64,000 nt of DNA from Cordylochernes scorpioides. Lineage: Eukaryota; Arthropoda; Arachnida; Pseudoscorpiones; Chernetidae. Position numbers and translations under genes: made by a program. Of the stretch, positions 10,533 to 22,179 are shown piece after piece (the first letter of the stretch is position 1; each line of letters opens with the position of its first letter). Where the stretch lies: the NCBI GenBank assembly GCA_030710605.1, contig CP092865.1, positions 139,585,505-139,649,504 on the forward strand. The letters run 5' to 3'. The notes beneath the pieces were generated by a model. It did no database searches and was not told where the DNA came from. It was given only the letters and a program-made list of their open reading frames with translations.

Positions 10533-10730
10533 AGGTTATATAAGGTTGTCCCAAAAGTTCGTGTTTTTCTTAAAACATTTTTATTATTACATGGTGAATA
10601 CATAATAATACATAATACAATTACTTTATACATGAAACAAAGACATTATATATAACGGTGAATAAAATTATGGCGAATAATATTGGTATTTCAATTTTTT
10701 GCAAGTGTTTACGATCTTTTGGGACAACCT
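10533..10730. mobile_element. Mariner-like MITE (copy 1)
   Basis: About 198 bp with terminal inverted repeats AGGTTGTCCCAAAAG / CTTTTGGGACAACCT, preceded by TA. No coding. The copy 2 equivalent has one changed base in the left terminus and a small internal duplication. Confidence 0.8.
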
Positions 10731-10745
10731 TGTAACTTATAAATA

Positions 10746-10947
10746 CAGTAAAACCTCTCTGTAATGGACAACACCTAGTTGCAGAGCCAAAGTGTCTTTT
10801 AGGGAGAGGTATCCTCTTACTAGAGAGTCGCTAAATAGTAATTTTGGAGAGTCGCTAAATAATAAAGATGATATTTTTGGCGATGAAAACCGTCCTTTAT
10901 AGAGAGATGTCCTCTAGCGTAAGTGTCCTATCATGGAATTTCTACTG
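10746..10947. mobile_element. Tigger/pogo-like MITE (copy 1)
   Basis: Begins CAGTAAAACCTCTCT after TA and ends in a decayed TTTCTACTG followed by T. Contains a local repeat of AGAGTCGCTAAATA. The terminus type matches pogo/Tigger elements; a clearer example is at 24775-24905. Confidence 0.55.
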
Positions 10948-11071
10948 TCTTTTTGGTTTAAATATACTCGGATTTTTTACCGTTGGGTGTGCAACTGTGA
11001 GCTAATGTTCTAGTTTTGTTTTTATCCCCAGCACAGCTGGGGTGACTACACTCGGGGAGTGGATCACTCAC

Positions 11072-11403
11072 TTCTCAAGTTCCAGCTGGGTGAGATCCAG
11101 GTTGGCCACACCGATGAAGTCATCCTTGCATACGAAGTCATAGTCGTACACTCGGAAGGAGAGTGGCTGGAAGACATCGTCGATGGGCACACAGAAATAC
11201 TCGTCCCACACAGGATTGAGACAGCGCGAGATTGTCCGGCTCTTGTAGAGCTGTCGGGAGCTGGACTTGATTTTGACGTAGGGATCACTGGTCCCACAGG
11301 CATCCTTTGCCGGGAAATTCTGTCCACAGCGGAGATGAACGTCCAACTGGTAGAACGGATGTTTTCTCAGCACGGCGGCGTGATGGCGGGCCAGTGCATT
11401 CTC
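11072..11403 (-). CDS. Mctp: MCTP exon: C2A domain (copy 1)
   Basis: 332 bp between a TTTCAG acceptor and a GTGAGT donor, leaving in phase 2. It encodes nearly the whole first C2 domain: HPFYQLDVHLRCGQNFPAKD, DACGTSDPYVK (loop 1 aspartates), LYKSRTISRCLNPVWDE, then FRVYDYDFVCKDDFIG (loop 3 aspartates) and LDLTQLELEK. All five calcium-ligand aspartate positions are acidic, so calcium binding is likely. The sequence matches the MCTP family rather than synaptotagmin because it joins the TQEDKE linker and a second C2. Seven silent differences and no amino-acid change from copy 2. Upstream exons are not recognised in the window. Confidence 0.92.
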
Positions 11404-12460
11404 CTGAAACATCACAACAGTGAGATATATTGCACATACTTCAGCAAAACATTGTATACACCCTGAACCTAGTCGCAAATGGAAACTTCATTGAATTCAA
11501 TCCCTATCATTCCGATCCAATTAGTCTATGTTACACTTCGGTACTACCATAGCTCTCTCCAGAACAGAATGGTGATGAGATCAGGAACGTATTCAAGAGA
11601 AATTTCTAATGAAAACTATATACGAAATTATGACGACTCGCTCCCAATATGTTGTCTACTAACAGCTCAGATACACCAACCTTGGCATCAAACATGTAAA
11701 AGCCCATTAATCAATCATTCACGGTGTCCATTACAAAGATTACAAACTGGGGAGAACGCCAGATCGTTATTTCCAGAGTTATACGAACTGAGCTTGAACA
11801 GAAGAAGACATCGACGGGATACAGGGTTGAGAGGATAATCTCTAAGCAAAACTTCAGGAAGAAGAGCTTCTTTTCGAACAGAAGAAGGTAAACAATTCTA
11901 TGTTAACAAATAAAGACTGAAATAGCCAATACAATTCAACCATTCGCTGTTATCCTAGCAGAATATGTTACTGAAGTGGTTGAAGAAAAATTGAAGTTTT
12001 CTGGGTAGTTTCTTTGATAGATAACTTGTACCTTATTTGCATATTTCTTCTTCAATACGTCTAAGGCTGTATCTCTCACGGAATCCACGATGACAGCGCG
12101 ACTCGTGTAAAGTCACTACAGTTATTCAAATGACGGATTGCTGAAAACGAATCTTTTATATAGAAATTGAACACTATATAATAAAAATACTAAATCAAAT
12201 TAAGAAGATAAATCGATCGAAGAGATGCGACACACACACACACACATAAATTCCTTGTTTTAAACTACTGTATTGGAAACTAAATGCTGGAAGTTAGTAA
12301 AACAAAAGAACAAACACCTATTACTGGAGATTATATGTACTTACCATCGATATCTTCATCTCAATCTACAAACTCAGAATTCCAATCAGCCCGAGGAGAT
12401 CTATATGTTTGAAAACTGTGCAAAGAGTTAGTGTAAAAAGAACATATGTTATTATTATTA
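11404..12460. other. MCTP intron, unassigned (copy 1)
   Basis: I see no gene; short open frames are not conserved in form. It contains a (CA) run at 12230-12245. Collinear with 58798-59869 apart from small indels. Confidence 0.5.
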
Positions 12461-12632
12461 TATAAAAGGGCGTACCTGGATCTGTAAAGAAAAAAAAAAA
12501 ATTTTATCTTAAAATATTTCGAGAGATTGCTCCCTCTTTATCAATTTACTGCACAGAGGGAGCAATCTCTCGAAATATTTTAAGATAAAAATTGTTTTTT
12601 TTCTTTACAGATCCAGGTACGCCTTTTTATAT
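12461..12632. repeat. Foldback element with ~75-bp arms (copy 1)
   Basis: AAGG(G)CGTACCTGGATCTG on the left pairs with CAGATCCAGGTACGCCTTT on the right. The arms continue through AATATTTCGAGAGATTGCTC and its complement around a short loop. Copy 2: 59870-60043. A decayed relative starts near 32925. Confidence 0.85.
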
Positions 12633-13012
12633 AATCTTAATTAATGGATCGTCTTTTGACTCAAATATGTTATTATGTAAATATGAATCCCATTTCAAAA
12701 ACCTAGTTATAAAATGTAGATTAACTTTGTTGCCAGGCATCATGAAAAATCATGAAACGGGTAGTTGAGACCAGAATTGCGCGAGAACGCGAATCAATGT
12801 GAAAATGTTATTGTGTAAGTATGAATCCCATTTCTAACCTAGTTATGCAATATAGATTAACTTTGTTGTTCTTGTGGGAAGGTTCTCGGGAAAATAAACA
12901 TTAATTATATATATATAGAGAGAGAACTTGATCAAGGTCTCCTCGTCGGTTTATATAAATTCTACAAGACCGCAGTCACCGTTCGGAGGAGATTAATGGA
13001 TTCGCCGAATGT

Positions 13013-13460
13013 AATGCAAAGCATAAAAATAGCTAGAGAACTAAAGAACTTCGGCATCCGCACTTACTTTTCCAACACCCCTAATATAGGCACTATCTTA
13101 AGGAACCCTATTACTAAAGACAACACACCTCGGAACACTCTTCAAAGAAACAATGCTGTTTATTCCATAAAATGCAACGATTGCGACAGTGTTTATGTAG
13201 GTGAAACTGGCCGTTACATTAAAGACAGAATACAGGAACACGACAGAAACATAAGACATAACGATCCGAAATCACTTATTGTCCAGCACATATCACAGAC
13301 AGGACATAGTTTCAACACAACTGATCCAAGATCACATTATTCTAACATACCACATAAACACAAAAGATTGGTTGTCGAGGCCTTGCTATCTCTGAGATAT
13401 AATAGTATAAACAGACATATTGATGTACCTGAGCCGTATATAAGCTTATTACATAAATAG
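13013..13460 (+). pseudogene. Penelope GIY-YIG endonuclease, truncated unit
   Basis: Only the C-terminal endonuclease domain is present. AVYSIKCNDCDSVYVGETGR holds the GIY-YIG-like pair and the Cys pair typical of Penelope endonucleases, followed by IKDRIQEHDRNIR and FNTTDPR. The open frame begins upstream at 12996 in flanking DNA, so its Met is not native. Nearly identical to 15834-16277. Confidence 0.88.
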
Positions 13461-13796
13461 CCATCGATGTACCCCATGAATTCCCTGTTTTGTCCATTTA
13501 TTTTAATATCCTTTTAAACAGTTTTACCTTATAAATATTCATAATTTTATCACAGTTTCCGTCGAACCGTGGGAACGTCCTTTTGGTCTTATTACGCTTT
13601 TATCTTAATACCTTGTAATATTCGTATATTACTCTTCTTAACAAATTTTATTAATTTGCTTATGTCTCGATATTCTTTTTAAACAAAAATCCTAAGTATT
13701 ACCGATTATTTAAAAAATTTTACAACTAATTCTAATAATACATATGCAGATTTATTCTTCGTGTATATAGTGTATCATTTTTCTTATACATTTGAT

Positions 13797-13839
13797 CCTG
13801 TAGAAGGGCCACGCTGTGCCCGAAAGCTTGATGTCCTAA
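13797..13839 (+). ncRNA. Hammerhead-like motif in Penelope tail (first unit)
   Basis: CTGTAGA, a GGGC/GCCC stem, GAAAG and a later GTC follow the order of a type I hammerhead. The core has T for A, and the stem III pair next to GTC is G-G. Probably a decayed ribozyme. The second unit repeats it near 16614-16656. Confidence 0.4.
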
Positions 13840-13894
13840 TAAAGTGTTGAAAGAAACTCATCTCTCGAATATTTTGTCCTTACCACGCATGTAA

Positions 13895-14542
13895 TTGGGA
13901 AGATTTTACCGTTTTAGAAATCTTAAATACTGTTTTTATTTTGCTTGTCGCACTATGGATCCTGATACACGTTTCTACATGAAGAACCTCCTCAAAAAAT
14001 CACTTGCGTTGGCAAAATGGAAGAAGCATCTTGCCTTTAACAAAATATGCGAAAACCAAGGATTCATTCCTCCATCTTTGCGTATGAAAGATCCGATCGG
14101 CAATCACTACTCCGCCAAAATCATCACAGAAACTCATTTTAAGCTACTACGAGCCCGCACTAAAGGTTGCTATTCACACATCCGTATCCTCACAAAATCA
14201 GTTAAAGGCCTCCTATTTCACCTGTCCATGCGTTTAACAGTTCAAGACATGGCTGATTTTCTTAGAAGAACCACAGAAAACATCAAAAAGCAAGATATTA
14301 CCATTACAGCTAGACATAATAAGAAACTAACACATTGGTCCAAAAAATATAACTTCAAACTCGCGCCGAACAATGCCCTACAAACAATAGTGAATCTCTC
14401 TAGTTTCCAACCTACTACAGAGCATATAAACATATTATCTAAAGGACTTAAATATAGACCTCAAGCTAAAGCTGATGCCATAACAATCATAGCAGGGGTA
14501 GAATCTTCCATTTTCCGCTTAAAACCATCAAGAGAAGTTTAG
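13895..14542 (+). pseudogene. Penelope N-terminal region, frame 1
   Basis: 215 codons, basic, lacking a motif I can name; position and spacing match the N-terminal part of a Penelope polyprotein before its reverse transcriptase. A Met at 13954 (MDPDTRFYMKN) is an equally good start. A frame break separates it from the reverse transcriptase stretch. Confidence 0.65.
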
Positions 14543-14618
14543 AATCAGACAGCACACCGCAGCAGTCCTTAGCGACCACAACCAAACCCAACATACCTAC
14601 CATATTAACAAAAATGTA

Positions 14619-15695
14619 TTGCGCTCACTAACAACGAACAAAGATATAACCATCACTAGATCTGATAAAGGTTCGCTTACAGTCATCATGAACACATCCG
14701 AATACATTTCCAAGATGGACACAATCCTTGCTGACCCGCTCACGTTTACCCCCATATCCATAGATGATCAGAATACCGCAACCTCTTCTTTTAAAAAAGA
14801 AATCAACAATCTGCTGAGGAAGAAAATCATTAGTTCCGAAGAATGCAAAAAATTTTTGTCCAATATAATGTCAAAAGCTTATATTTACGGCCTACCTAAA
14901 TTACACAAAGAAGGTATCCCACTAAGACCCATCATCGCGTACCACCTCTCCCCTGCAGCTCCGTTAGCAACTTATCTAGCCAAAATACTGGCCCCGATGC
15001 TCAGAGATAGTGACTCCCCGACGACCATTTCCTCCATTCCTGTCTTCATAGGTAAGTTACAACAAACAACAGTTACACCTGGCACCATCATGGTCTCATT
15101 CGATGTTGTTAATTTATATCCCAGTCTCCCCCACCAGCTTATTTTAGATTGCACCACAGAATTTCTAATTAAACAAGGTTGCCCCACAGACACCATTTCC
15201 AAACTCATTGCACTTATCAAAATCAGTCTTTGCCATAGTATTTTCAAATTCAACCAAGCTTATTTCAAACAGACCAAAGGCACCCCTATGGGTAGCCCAT
15301 TATCCTCTCCCCTTTCAGAAATAGTGATGCGCAAGATAGATAAACGTATAGTTAATATCTTCCCAGACGACATTTTAATCTGGTCTAGATACATAGATGA
15401 CGTCTTTGCTATAATCAAAATTAACGCCTTTAATGATATACTCAACACATTGAATAATTTCTATCAAGACATAGACTTTACTTCCGAGACTGAAACATGT
15501 GACTCTTTGGCATTTTTGGACATACGCATAACAAAAACATGCAATAGATATAATACTGAAGTCTATTATAAACCCACCTTTCACCCAATGTATATAAACT
15601 TCTCATCTTTCTGCCCATTAAGCCATAAAATCAATACGGTAAGAACCTTGTCCAAGAGAATATATACCCACTGTAACACTGAGGAGTCAAAGTAA
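14619..15695 (+). pseudogene. Penelope reverse transcriptase
   Basis: 358 codons with the Penelope RT series in order: ITRSDKGSLTVI, YGLPKLHKEGIPLRPI, VSFDVVNLYPSLP, KGTPMGSPLSSPLSE, the catalytic RYIDDVF, and LDIRITK followed by YYKPT. Penelope RTs are related to telomerase and prime from a nick made by their GIY-YIG domain. An in-frame TAA at 15693-15695 separates it from the endonuclease, and a frameshift separates it from the upstream part, so the copy is not intact. Confidence 0.93.
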
Positions 15696-15725
15696 AAGGA
15701 AACAAATAACATAATTACAAATTTA

Positions 15726-16277
15726 ATGTCCTCTGGTTATCCTAAAAACTTTATTTTAAGGCATTTCCATAACCCATCCCGCACCAAGATATATGACAAC
15801 TATAAATCCATCTGCACAATACCATATTCCTTGCAAAGCATAAAAATAGCTAGAGAACTAAAGAACTTCGGCATCCGCACTTACTTTTCCAACACCCCTA
15901 ATATAGGCACTATCTTAAGGAACCCTATTACTAAAGACAACACACCTCGGAACACTCTTCAAAGAAACAATGCTGTTTATTCCATAAAATGCAACGATTG
16001 CGACAGTGTTTATGTAGGTGAAACTGGCCGTTACATTAAAGACAGAATACAGGAACACGACAGAAACATAAGACATAACGATCCGAAATCACTTATTGTC
16101 CAGCACATATCACAGACAGGACATAGTTTCAACACAACTGATCCAAGATCACATTATTCTAACATACCACATAAACACAAAAGATTGGTTGTCGAGGCCT
16201 TGCTATCTCTGAGATATAATAGTATAAACAGACATATTGATGTACCTGAGCCGTATATAAGCTTATTACATAAATAG
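15726..16277 (+). pseudogene. Penelope GIY-YIG endonuclease, long unit
   Basis: In frame with the RT after the stop. It starts with the connecting segment (SSGYPKNFILRHF) and then has the full endonuclease domain with VYSIKCNDCDSVYVGETGR. Ends HIDVPEPYISLLHK before a 3' untranslated tail. Confidence 0.9.
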
Positions 16278-16703
16278 CCATCGATGTACCCCATGAATTC
16301 CCTGTTTTGTCCATTTATTTTAATATCCTTTTAAACAGTTTTACCTTATGAATATTCATAATTTTATCACAGTTTCCGTCGAACCGTGGGAACGTCCTTT
16401 TGGTCTTATTACGCTTTTATCTTAATACCTTGTAATATTCGTATATTACTCTTCTTAACAAATTTTATTAATTTGCTTATGTCTCGATATTCTTTTTAAA
16501 CAAAAATCCTAAGTATTACCGATTATTTTAAAAAATTTACAACTAATTCTAATATTACATATGCAGATTTATTCTTCGTGTATATAGTGTATCATTTTTC
16601 TTATACATTTGATCCTGTAGAAGGGCCACGCTGTGCCCGAAAGCTTGATGTCCTAATAAAGTGTTGAAAGAAACTCATCTCTCGAATATTTTGTCCTTAC
16701 CAC

Positions 16704-17010
16704 GAATGCAAGCTATCAAACGTAGATCTTGTACATTTGTAAAGGCAGAAGTCGAACTGATTTATATATCATGAAGATAAAGGCTGCCTGGCCGGCATTT
16801 CATAGTTCTTAAAATTGAAAGATACTTCGGCCAGTGAATTTTTTTATTATAATAAAAATATTTATACTGGCCGAAGTATCTTTTCATTTTAAGAACTGAT
16901 TTATATATGTGTAGACATGTGGTACACTTACAGTAAAAGTAGTTGCCACCTACCCACCATGATTATCATAGCTAGTACCACGTGTACTAGAGAAAAACAA
17001 ACACTTCTAC
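16704..17010 (+). repeat. SINE-like repeat carrying a small foldback insertion
   Basis: Homologous to 62088-62297. GAACTGATTTATATAT occurs on both sides of an inserted foldback (about 16776-16897) containing AGATACTTCGGCCAGT and its complement. The same insertion with the same duplicated flank occurs in the copy 2 side, so it predates the split of the copies. Here the repeat tail continues (ACATGTGGTAC, CATGATTATCAT), giving the empty site of the LTR element at 62298. Confidence 0.75.
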
Positions 17011-17500
17011 AATACTCTACATTTAGCAATGTGATGGCACATGTTGTTGGCCAATGTCGCAACCTTAGGAATGACTTGAACCAGGTGCCCATTTTTTTAA
17101 ACAGTTTATCCTATTATATAAATGGCTATCTATACAACAAAGACAAAGCTAGGTAACGACATTTATTTCCTCAATTACTATCAAATATAATTATATCATT
17201 ATTTATTATATATAAATATCGAAAAAAGGTTTAAAAAACCCTTTCTCAATAAGTTTGTTTTAGCGGTTTTATAATTAATAAATTTATTGCGGAGGGTTTT
17301 AAAAATATTAGTTTGATCTTTTTATATAAGTATATCTCAATTTTTCATATATTTGATAATTAAAATGTAATGGTACAAGATTATAGGCTCTCCAGAGGAA
17401 AGGCTCATAGTCACAGGCTGGTATGTGGCCGGCAAAAAAAGAGTTAATATTATTTTAAAATTTAAAAAACTCTAGAAAATAGTGAAATTAATGATAAATA
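17011..17500. other. AT-rich DNA, no gene seen
   Basis: I see no coding or structured element apart from scattered AT palindromes. Confidence 0.5.
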
Positions 17501-17706
17501 CACTCATGGACAAAACTTAAATAAGTGGAAACTCTTTGATATCGCCAGTCGTCTGTTTTTTGAAGGATACAGAGGAAATTTTGTTCACACTTGGTTATCT
17601 CGCGTGTCTTCAATAAAGGTGTCACTGTAATATCTTTCAGAGTTATTATCTGAATCCCGATATACATGCTAAAAGGTACAACTTCCTTAAGTTTTTTCCA
17701 TGAGTG
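17501..17706. mobile_element. Tc1/mariner-type MITE, 206 bp
   Basis: Terminal inverted repeats CACTCATGGACAAAACTTAA / TTAAGTTTTTTCCATGAGTG, flanked by TA duplications. Other copies: 23955-24445 (expanded end), 26254-26445, 51117-51315. Confidence 0.88.
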
Positions 17707-19740
17707 TACTTAAATTTCATATCTCTCTCTATCTCTCTTTACTGGAATATATCTATTGGAGTATTTTTAAGACAATAAAGTACCCAGGAGATAATCAAAT
17801 AATCCAAGGATTGAAGATAACTGCTATTATCAAGAAACCTTGATGTCAATATGTACTTTACATCAAGAGATTCAAATCTACACACTCGAGGTCATTTGTC
17901 TATATTTCAGTACTCTTAAAATGCGTCTTAACTTCTTATTAATAAGTATAGATTGAAGATGCTATTCGCAAGAAAACTTGATGTCAATATGTACTTTGCA
18001 TCAATATATTCAAATACAATTATGTATATACAATTGAGGTTGTTGTTGTTGTTGTGTCCAATGAAGAGCTTCAGATGTCTCCATACATCTCTATCACAGC
18101 AATGTCCACTATCTTATGTGTGTAAAACTGCTGCTCTGGGTTCATGTCAATTTTCTGAAAGGCTGCGGCCATTGCTGGTCATGAGAATACGTGGGTAGGT
18201 GTTAGTTCCACACCAGGACAGTTGTTGTATGTCCTATAGGATACAATTAAGGTAATTATCCTATATAACCATATCAACCAATAATTTAACTCCCTCAACC
18301 GATAATTTATTTGATATGACTATCTGAATCAAATTCCAACAACAAATGATCTTTGAAACTAGTCTATTTCAGTACTCTTAAAAAGCGTCTTAAATTCCTA
18401 TTAAAAACTATAGATGATTAAAATGAATATTTAGATATCAATAGAAACAAAAAGCAGCCAAATTGGCAAATCGTCAAAAATATTCATGTCCAAAATGCTA
18501 GAGGGTCGAGTGATTAGCGTCTTTTACTCAGAATCTAGTGAAGAGATTTCCAAGAGGCAAAGAGATGGAACACAATACCTTTTTCCAAAATCCGAATGTG
18601 CAGAAAGGTTTGGCATCCGACTTGGCTGACATGGTTCTGGCGTTGGCAGCTGCGAGCGAGTGGCAAGGCTTGCCTACCATCGGTTCATTGGAGTGAGGTT
18701 TCTTTTCTCGCACTTGTACCATCGGGTAGGTTGGATGTTCTTTTGTGGTTCTGTAGATCTCATATAACTACTATAATTGTAATTTTATTTCATTCCCCTG
18801 GGGTAGGAAATAGGAATCCCTTTGAAAATGATGGAATGGTTTTTGAATCAACAACGATCATATATAGTTAGTACTCCCCCTAAGGCCTCAACATTTTTAT
18901 AATTAAAAGGAATTAAAGAAGCTTTCGGATAAATCTCTTCATCATTTCGATGTATATTGTAGTAAAGTTAAGAAATACTTGGGTAGATATGTCGTGAGTT
19001 TTCATGAGTAGAAGGGCATATGTGGAAACAAATTGAGTTTAAAAATGATATTTTAAAATGTTTATTGTACCCTCTATATCTATGTTTTATGGTATAAGGG
19101 GAATATACTGTTATAGAAAAATAATAATCCTTTATATGTCGCCATTTGGAGGGAAGAATTCCGACTACACTTCCCTGCGGTCCCCCCTGCACCCTTGAAA
19201 TATTCGACCAAATTCTGGTCCAAGGTGACTAACGTGGCAACGGCACCATTTCCCAATCAAGTTGTGATCGAGAACATTGCTGTGATAGAGATGCATGGAG
19301 ACATATGAGGCTCTTCATTGGACACGGCAACAACAACAGCATGATGATATTTAAGAGAAAAATACTCCATCTAGGGAATATACTGTGGTGGAATTTGTAT
19401 ACTCTTTTGTATATGAATCTAGGATTCTTCGGGATCACTATTTATTTATTCTTCTTTTACATACGTGAATTATTACAATAATTATAAGGCGATAAAGTGC
19501 CATCTATATATGAGAAATGGAAGCATTATAAAGCATGGATGTTTCTTTTTGTTTATAGAACACAAACAAACTTTCACTTTAGAATTAAATTGGTGAAACC
19601 GCTGGGAGAGTTCACCACTGATAAGCCAAGCCCTCCCAATATTTTTTTTCATCGCAGTAAGGACTGTAGAGGTTTGTTTTGTGTTTAAAAAAGAAACATC
19701 CGTGCTTTATATATATCATAATATTCGGAAATATATAAAT

Positions 19741-19774
<34 letters not shown>

Positions 19775-20100
19775 AAGATAGCCGGGTTAAAAAACAACCC
19801 CCCTTGGTAACAAGTGTCAAGTCTTCATTTCTCCCCTAAGGGATTTATTTTACTCAAATCGGTTTAAAAGCGGCTGGATGTGATGATTAAGGGACAGTTC
19901 TCATCGAGGCGGTCTCGACACCAGTTGTTCTAGGGGTTGTTCTTCTATCTTTCCTCCCCGATCTATTTCCTCACGGAGCCTCTGGATCCTGTGTGTCCTT
20001 ACCACCCATCACTCAACCACCACGACTGCTTCTAACCAACATGCTACACTACAGTCATCCTACAGGATAAAACATATCACAACATATATATATATATATA
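17707..20100. other. Decayed repeats and local duplications
   Basis: No gene is supported. ATGTCAATATGTACTTT occurs near 17843 and 17979, and TTTCAGTACTCTTAAAA near 17906 and 18366. A block with GTTGTTGTGTCCAATGAAGAGC (18035-18110) recurs inverted at about 19240-19340 and degraded at 33735-33780. A foldback-family piece with AAACCGCTGGGAGAGTTC lies at 19590-19680. Confidence 0.5.
19746..19774 (+). repeat. Run of 29 G
   Basis: Uninterrupted guanine homopolymer; the length is likely unreliable in assembly. Could form a G-quadruplex. Confidence 0.9.
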
Positions 20101-20105
20101 TATAC

Positions 20106-20545
20106 TAGCTGATGTGCCCGGCTTCGCCCGGGTTTGTACCCGAGTAAAGGTTTGTCTAACGAACATTTGTTAAAACAATTCTCTATAAACTTATTTAAAA
20201 AAGAAGATATATTTTGATAATTTGAAACTTGTAAATTTGAATCTCTCGATAAAGTGAACATTTTTTTCCCGGTCCCTGTGTGCCGTGTCATCCTGAATTT
20301 TGTCTTTCCTAATTTTTCTACATTACAAAATCATCGTTTTATCTAGTGAACATTTTTTTCCGGTCCCTTGAAAAATACTCGATAAGTTGAATAAAATCAA
20401 TATTAATTGGTTTCCTCGGTAATTGGAAGTTAAAGGAATAGTATCTTCGCCTTGGAATTGTATCATTATTCTTGTCTCAAATAAATTGCCGTGTCATCCT
20501 GAGATAATCTTACTTTTGATAAATAATATTTAAGATTTTATTATA
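20106..20545 (+). repeat. Interspersed repeat with CCCGGCTTCGCCCG head
   Basis: Starts CTAGCTGATGTGCCCGGCTTC, then CCCGAGTAAAGGTTTGTC; related copies are at 22829-23640 and 41443-42325. It contains repeated CCGGTCCCTTGAAAAATACT and GTGTCATCCTGA words. No coding; class unresolved. Confidence 0.6.
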
Positions 20546-21530
20546 TATATTATATTATATATATATTACACGTTATTTGTTTTCTTGGCCGACTGTTTTA
20601 CATATGGTGTTATCTTAAAATTGCTTGTTTTGAATATTTTTTTAGATTGAGATTATTAGCTAGTATGTAAAAAAATTAACTCTGTTGAAATTTAATTTTG
20701 TATTTATATATAAATAAAATTTACTCTGTTGATTTTTTTTGTATTTAATCGATAACAGCGAAGTTACGCATGTTAATGTTAGGGAAAAATATTTTGATGT
20801 TAAGCAAAACCTGCTCCATCTCGTTTTACATAAATGTTGAAAATTTGGTTGAAATTGATGCATTGTAACGAAAGTTTTTAGTGATGTACACTTATGAAAT
20901 TTGCATTTTATTAATATAGATATATATATATATAATGGTTCCACACACACACACATTTCTTAAATAAAATAATTCTTCACAGGCTAGTTCAATATCTAAT
21001 CCATGTTTAAATACAAGTACTTGTATTAGCAACTGGACGCTTCTTTTTACACAGAGGCGATGTCAGATGGAGAGTTTAAAGTAAAGAGCAGAGTACGGAC
21101 ATCCCGCGAACTCCATCACAAAGTAGAGTTAGTTCTAAGAGTGAAAAATACGTTCCCCATAAGCCTGTACCATAATGGAGCGAATGTTTTAAAGAGGGTT
21201 ATATACCACGTAGATTGATGTCCCCAAGTTTCTGGGAGAATTTATAGCGGCGGTAGTAGTGGGGATTATTTAGAGGATGACTGTAGTCCAAGAAAAATGG
21301 CTCAGATTAATGGCGCGTGTTCACTGTAATAGAATATTCAAAATTACTTTGGCGAGAGAGAGAGGCGTGCTTCCGTACTATTACAATAGGTTTACAGTTT
21401 CTATACTGTCGCGGACATTTCCTGAGAAATTCTCTTTTTACCTTGGAATAAAACTCCCGTTTAACGAAGGAGTCCGAATGACAATAGAAGGAATCGTAGG
21501 ATGTCATTGCTAAGAAGGGATCAAAGGTAA
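20546..21530. other. AT-rich DNA, no gene seen
   Basis: Open frames are short and unrecognised. A (CA) run lies at 20941-20955. The 21040-21520 part is richer in GC but matches nothing I recognise. Confidence 0.45.
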
Positions 21531-22025
21531 AAGCGACGAGTTTCTTTATTGAAAAAGTGCAAGATTTCGGACAATAACGTTCTTCAACAGGCCGTAATAC
21601 GAATATAAGAATAATGTACATATAAGCTTGTATTGCATACAAGGTAAAGGGGACGAGTTCTTTGATAAAGAGGTGCGAGCTTTCGGATAATGTCCTAAAC
21701 AGGCTGTAATACGAATACAAGAATTGTATTACATATAAGCTTGTATTACATACAAGATAAAAGTGACGAGTTTATTTTAATAAAGAGGGTGCAAGCTTTC
21801 GGATAATGTCCTTCAACAGGCTGTATCTCGAATACAAAACTTGTATTACATATAAGCTTTTCTTGCATGCAAGGTAGAGGGGACGAGTTTCTTTTATAAA
21901 GAGGTGCAAGCTTTCGTATACTGCATACAAGCTTATATTCGCGTTACAGCTGTTTAAAGCACGTTATTGTCCGAAAGTTCGTACCTCTTCAATAAATAAA
22001 CTCGTCGCTTTTATCTTCGGTCTCT
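21531..22025 (-). repeat. Repeated Penelope-tail-like units with hammerhead-like strings
   Basis: About four minus-strand units of 110-120 bp, each with CTGTT(GA)AGGACATTATCC then CGAAAGCTTGCACC and an AAACTCGTC end. A final unit (about 21942-22020) is on plus, making an inverted end. The GGA/TCC stem with loop CATTA echoes the canonical ribozyme at 55591-55643. Confidence 0.55.
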
Positions 22026-22179
22026 TCTTAGCAATGAAGTGGTCCATTGCCAGACCTAAGTACAACGAATATGTCCATTACCTTTAACCCTCTAAGCAAG
22101 CACCTATTCCGCTAAGCTGACTTCTTTATAAAATACACGGCATAGTAAGCAAAACAATCCAATACAATAGTGGAGCAGT

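Larger units (their letters stand above)
4186..13012 (-). other. Duplicated MCTP segment, copy 1
   Basis: Collinear with 52613-60423 at roughly 98-99% by eye. The length difference (8827 versus 7811 bp) is almost fully explained by a 473-bp LINE insertion (7169-7641), 13 extra 26-bp satellite units (338 bp) and a 183-bp stretch (6192-6374) deleted in copy 2. Both copies keep intact exons and GT-AG sites. Interpretation (allelic haplotig versus tandem duplication) is given in the findings. Confidence 0.9.
13013..16703 (+). mobile_element. Penelope-like element, partial plus long copy head-to-tail
   Basis: A 5'-truncated unit (13013-13886) is joined directly to a longer unit (13887-16703). Their 3' ends are nearly identical over about 870 bp (I see about four differences plus the final junction), implying recent insertion. 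This tandem gives the pseudo-LTR layout typical of Penelope elements. Both units end in a tail with a hammerhead-like string and CTCGAATATTTTGTCCTTACCAC. The flanks carry GAATG on both sides. In copy 2 the same breakpoints enclose 60424-62087 instead. Confidence 0.9.

Noticed and set aside
11059..11466. Plus-strand 135-codon frame over the C2A exon
   Set aside because: Antisense shadow of the C2A exon.
12996..13460. Stand-alone GIY-YIG gene
   Set aside because: It is the truncated 5' unit of the Penelope tandem; the first codons come from flanking DNA.
19612..19797. Proline-rich minus frame
   Set aside because: Created by the 29-G run.
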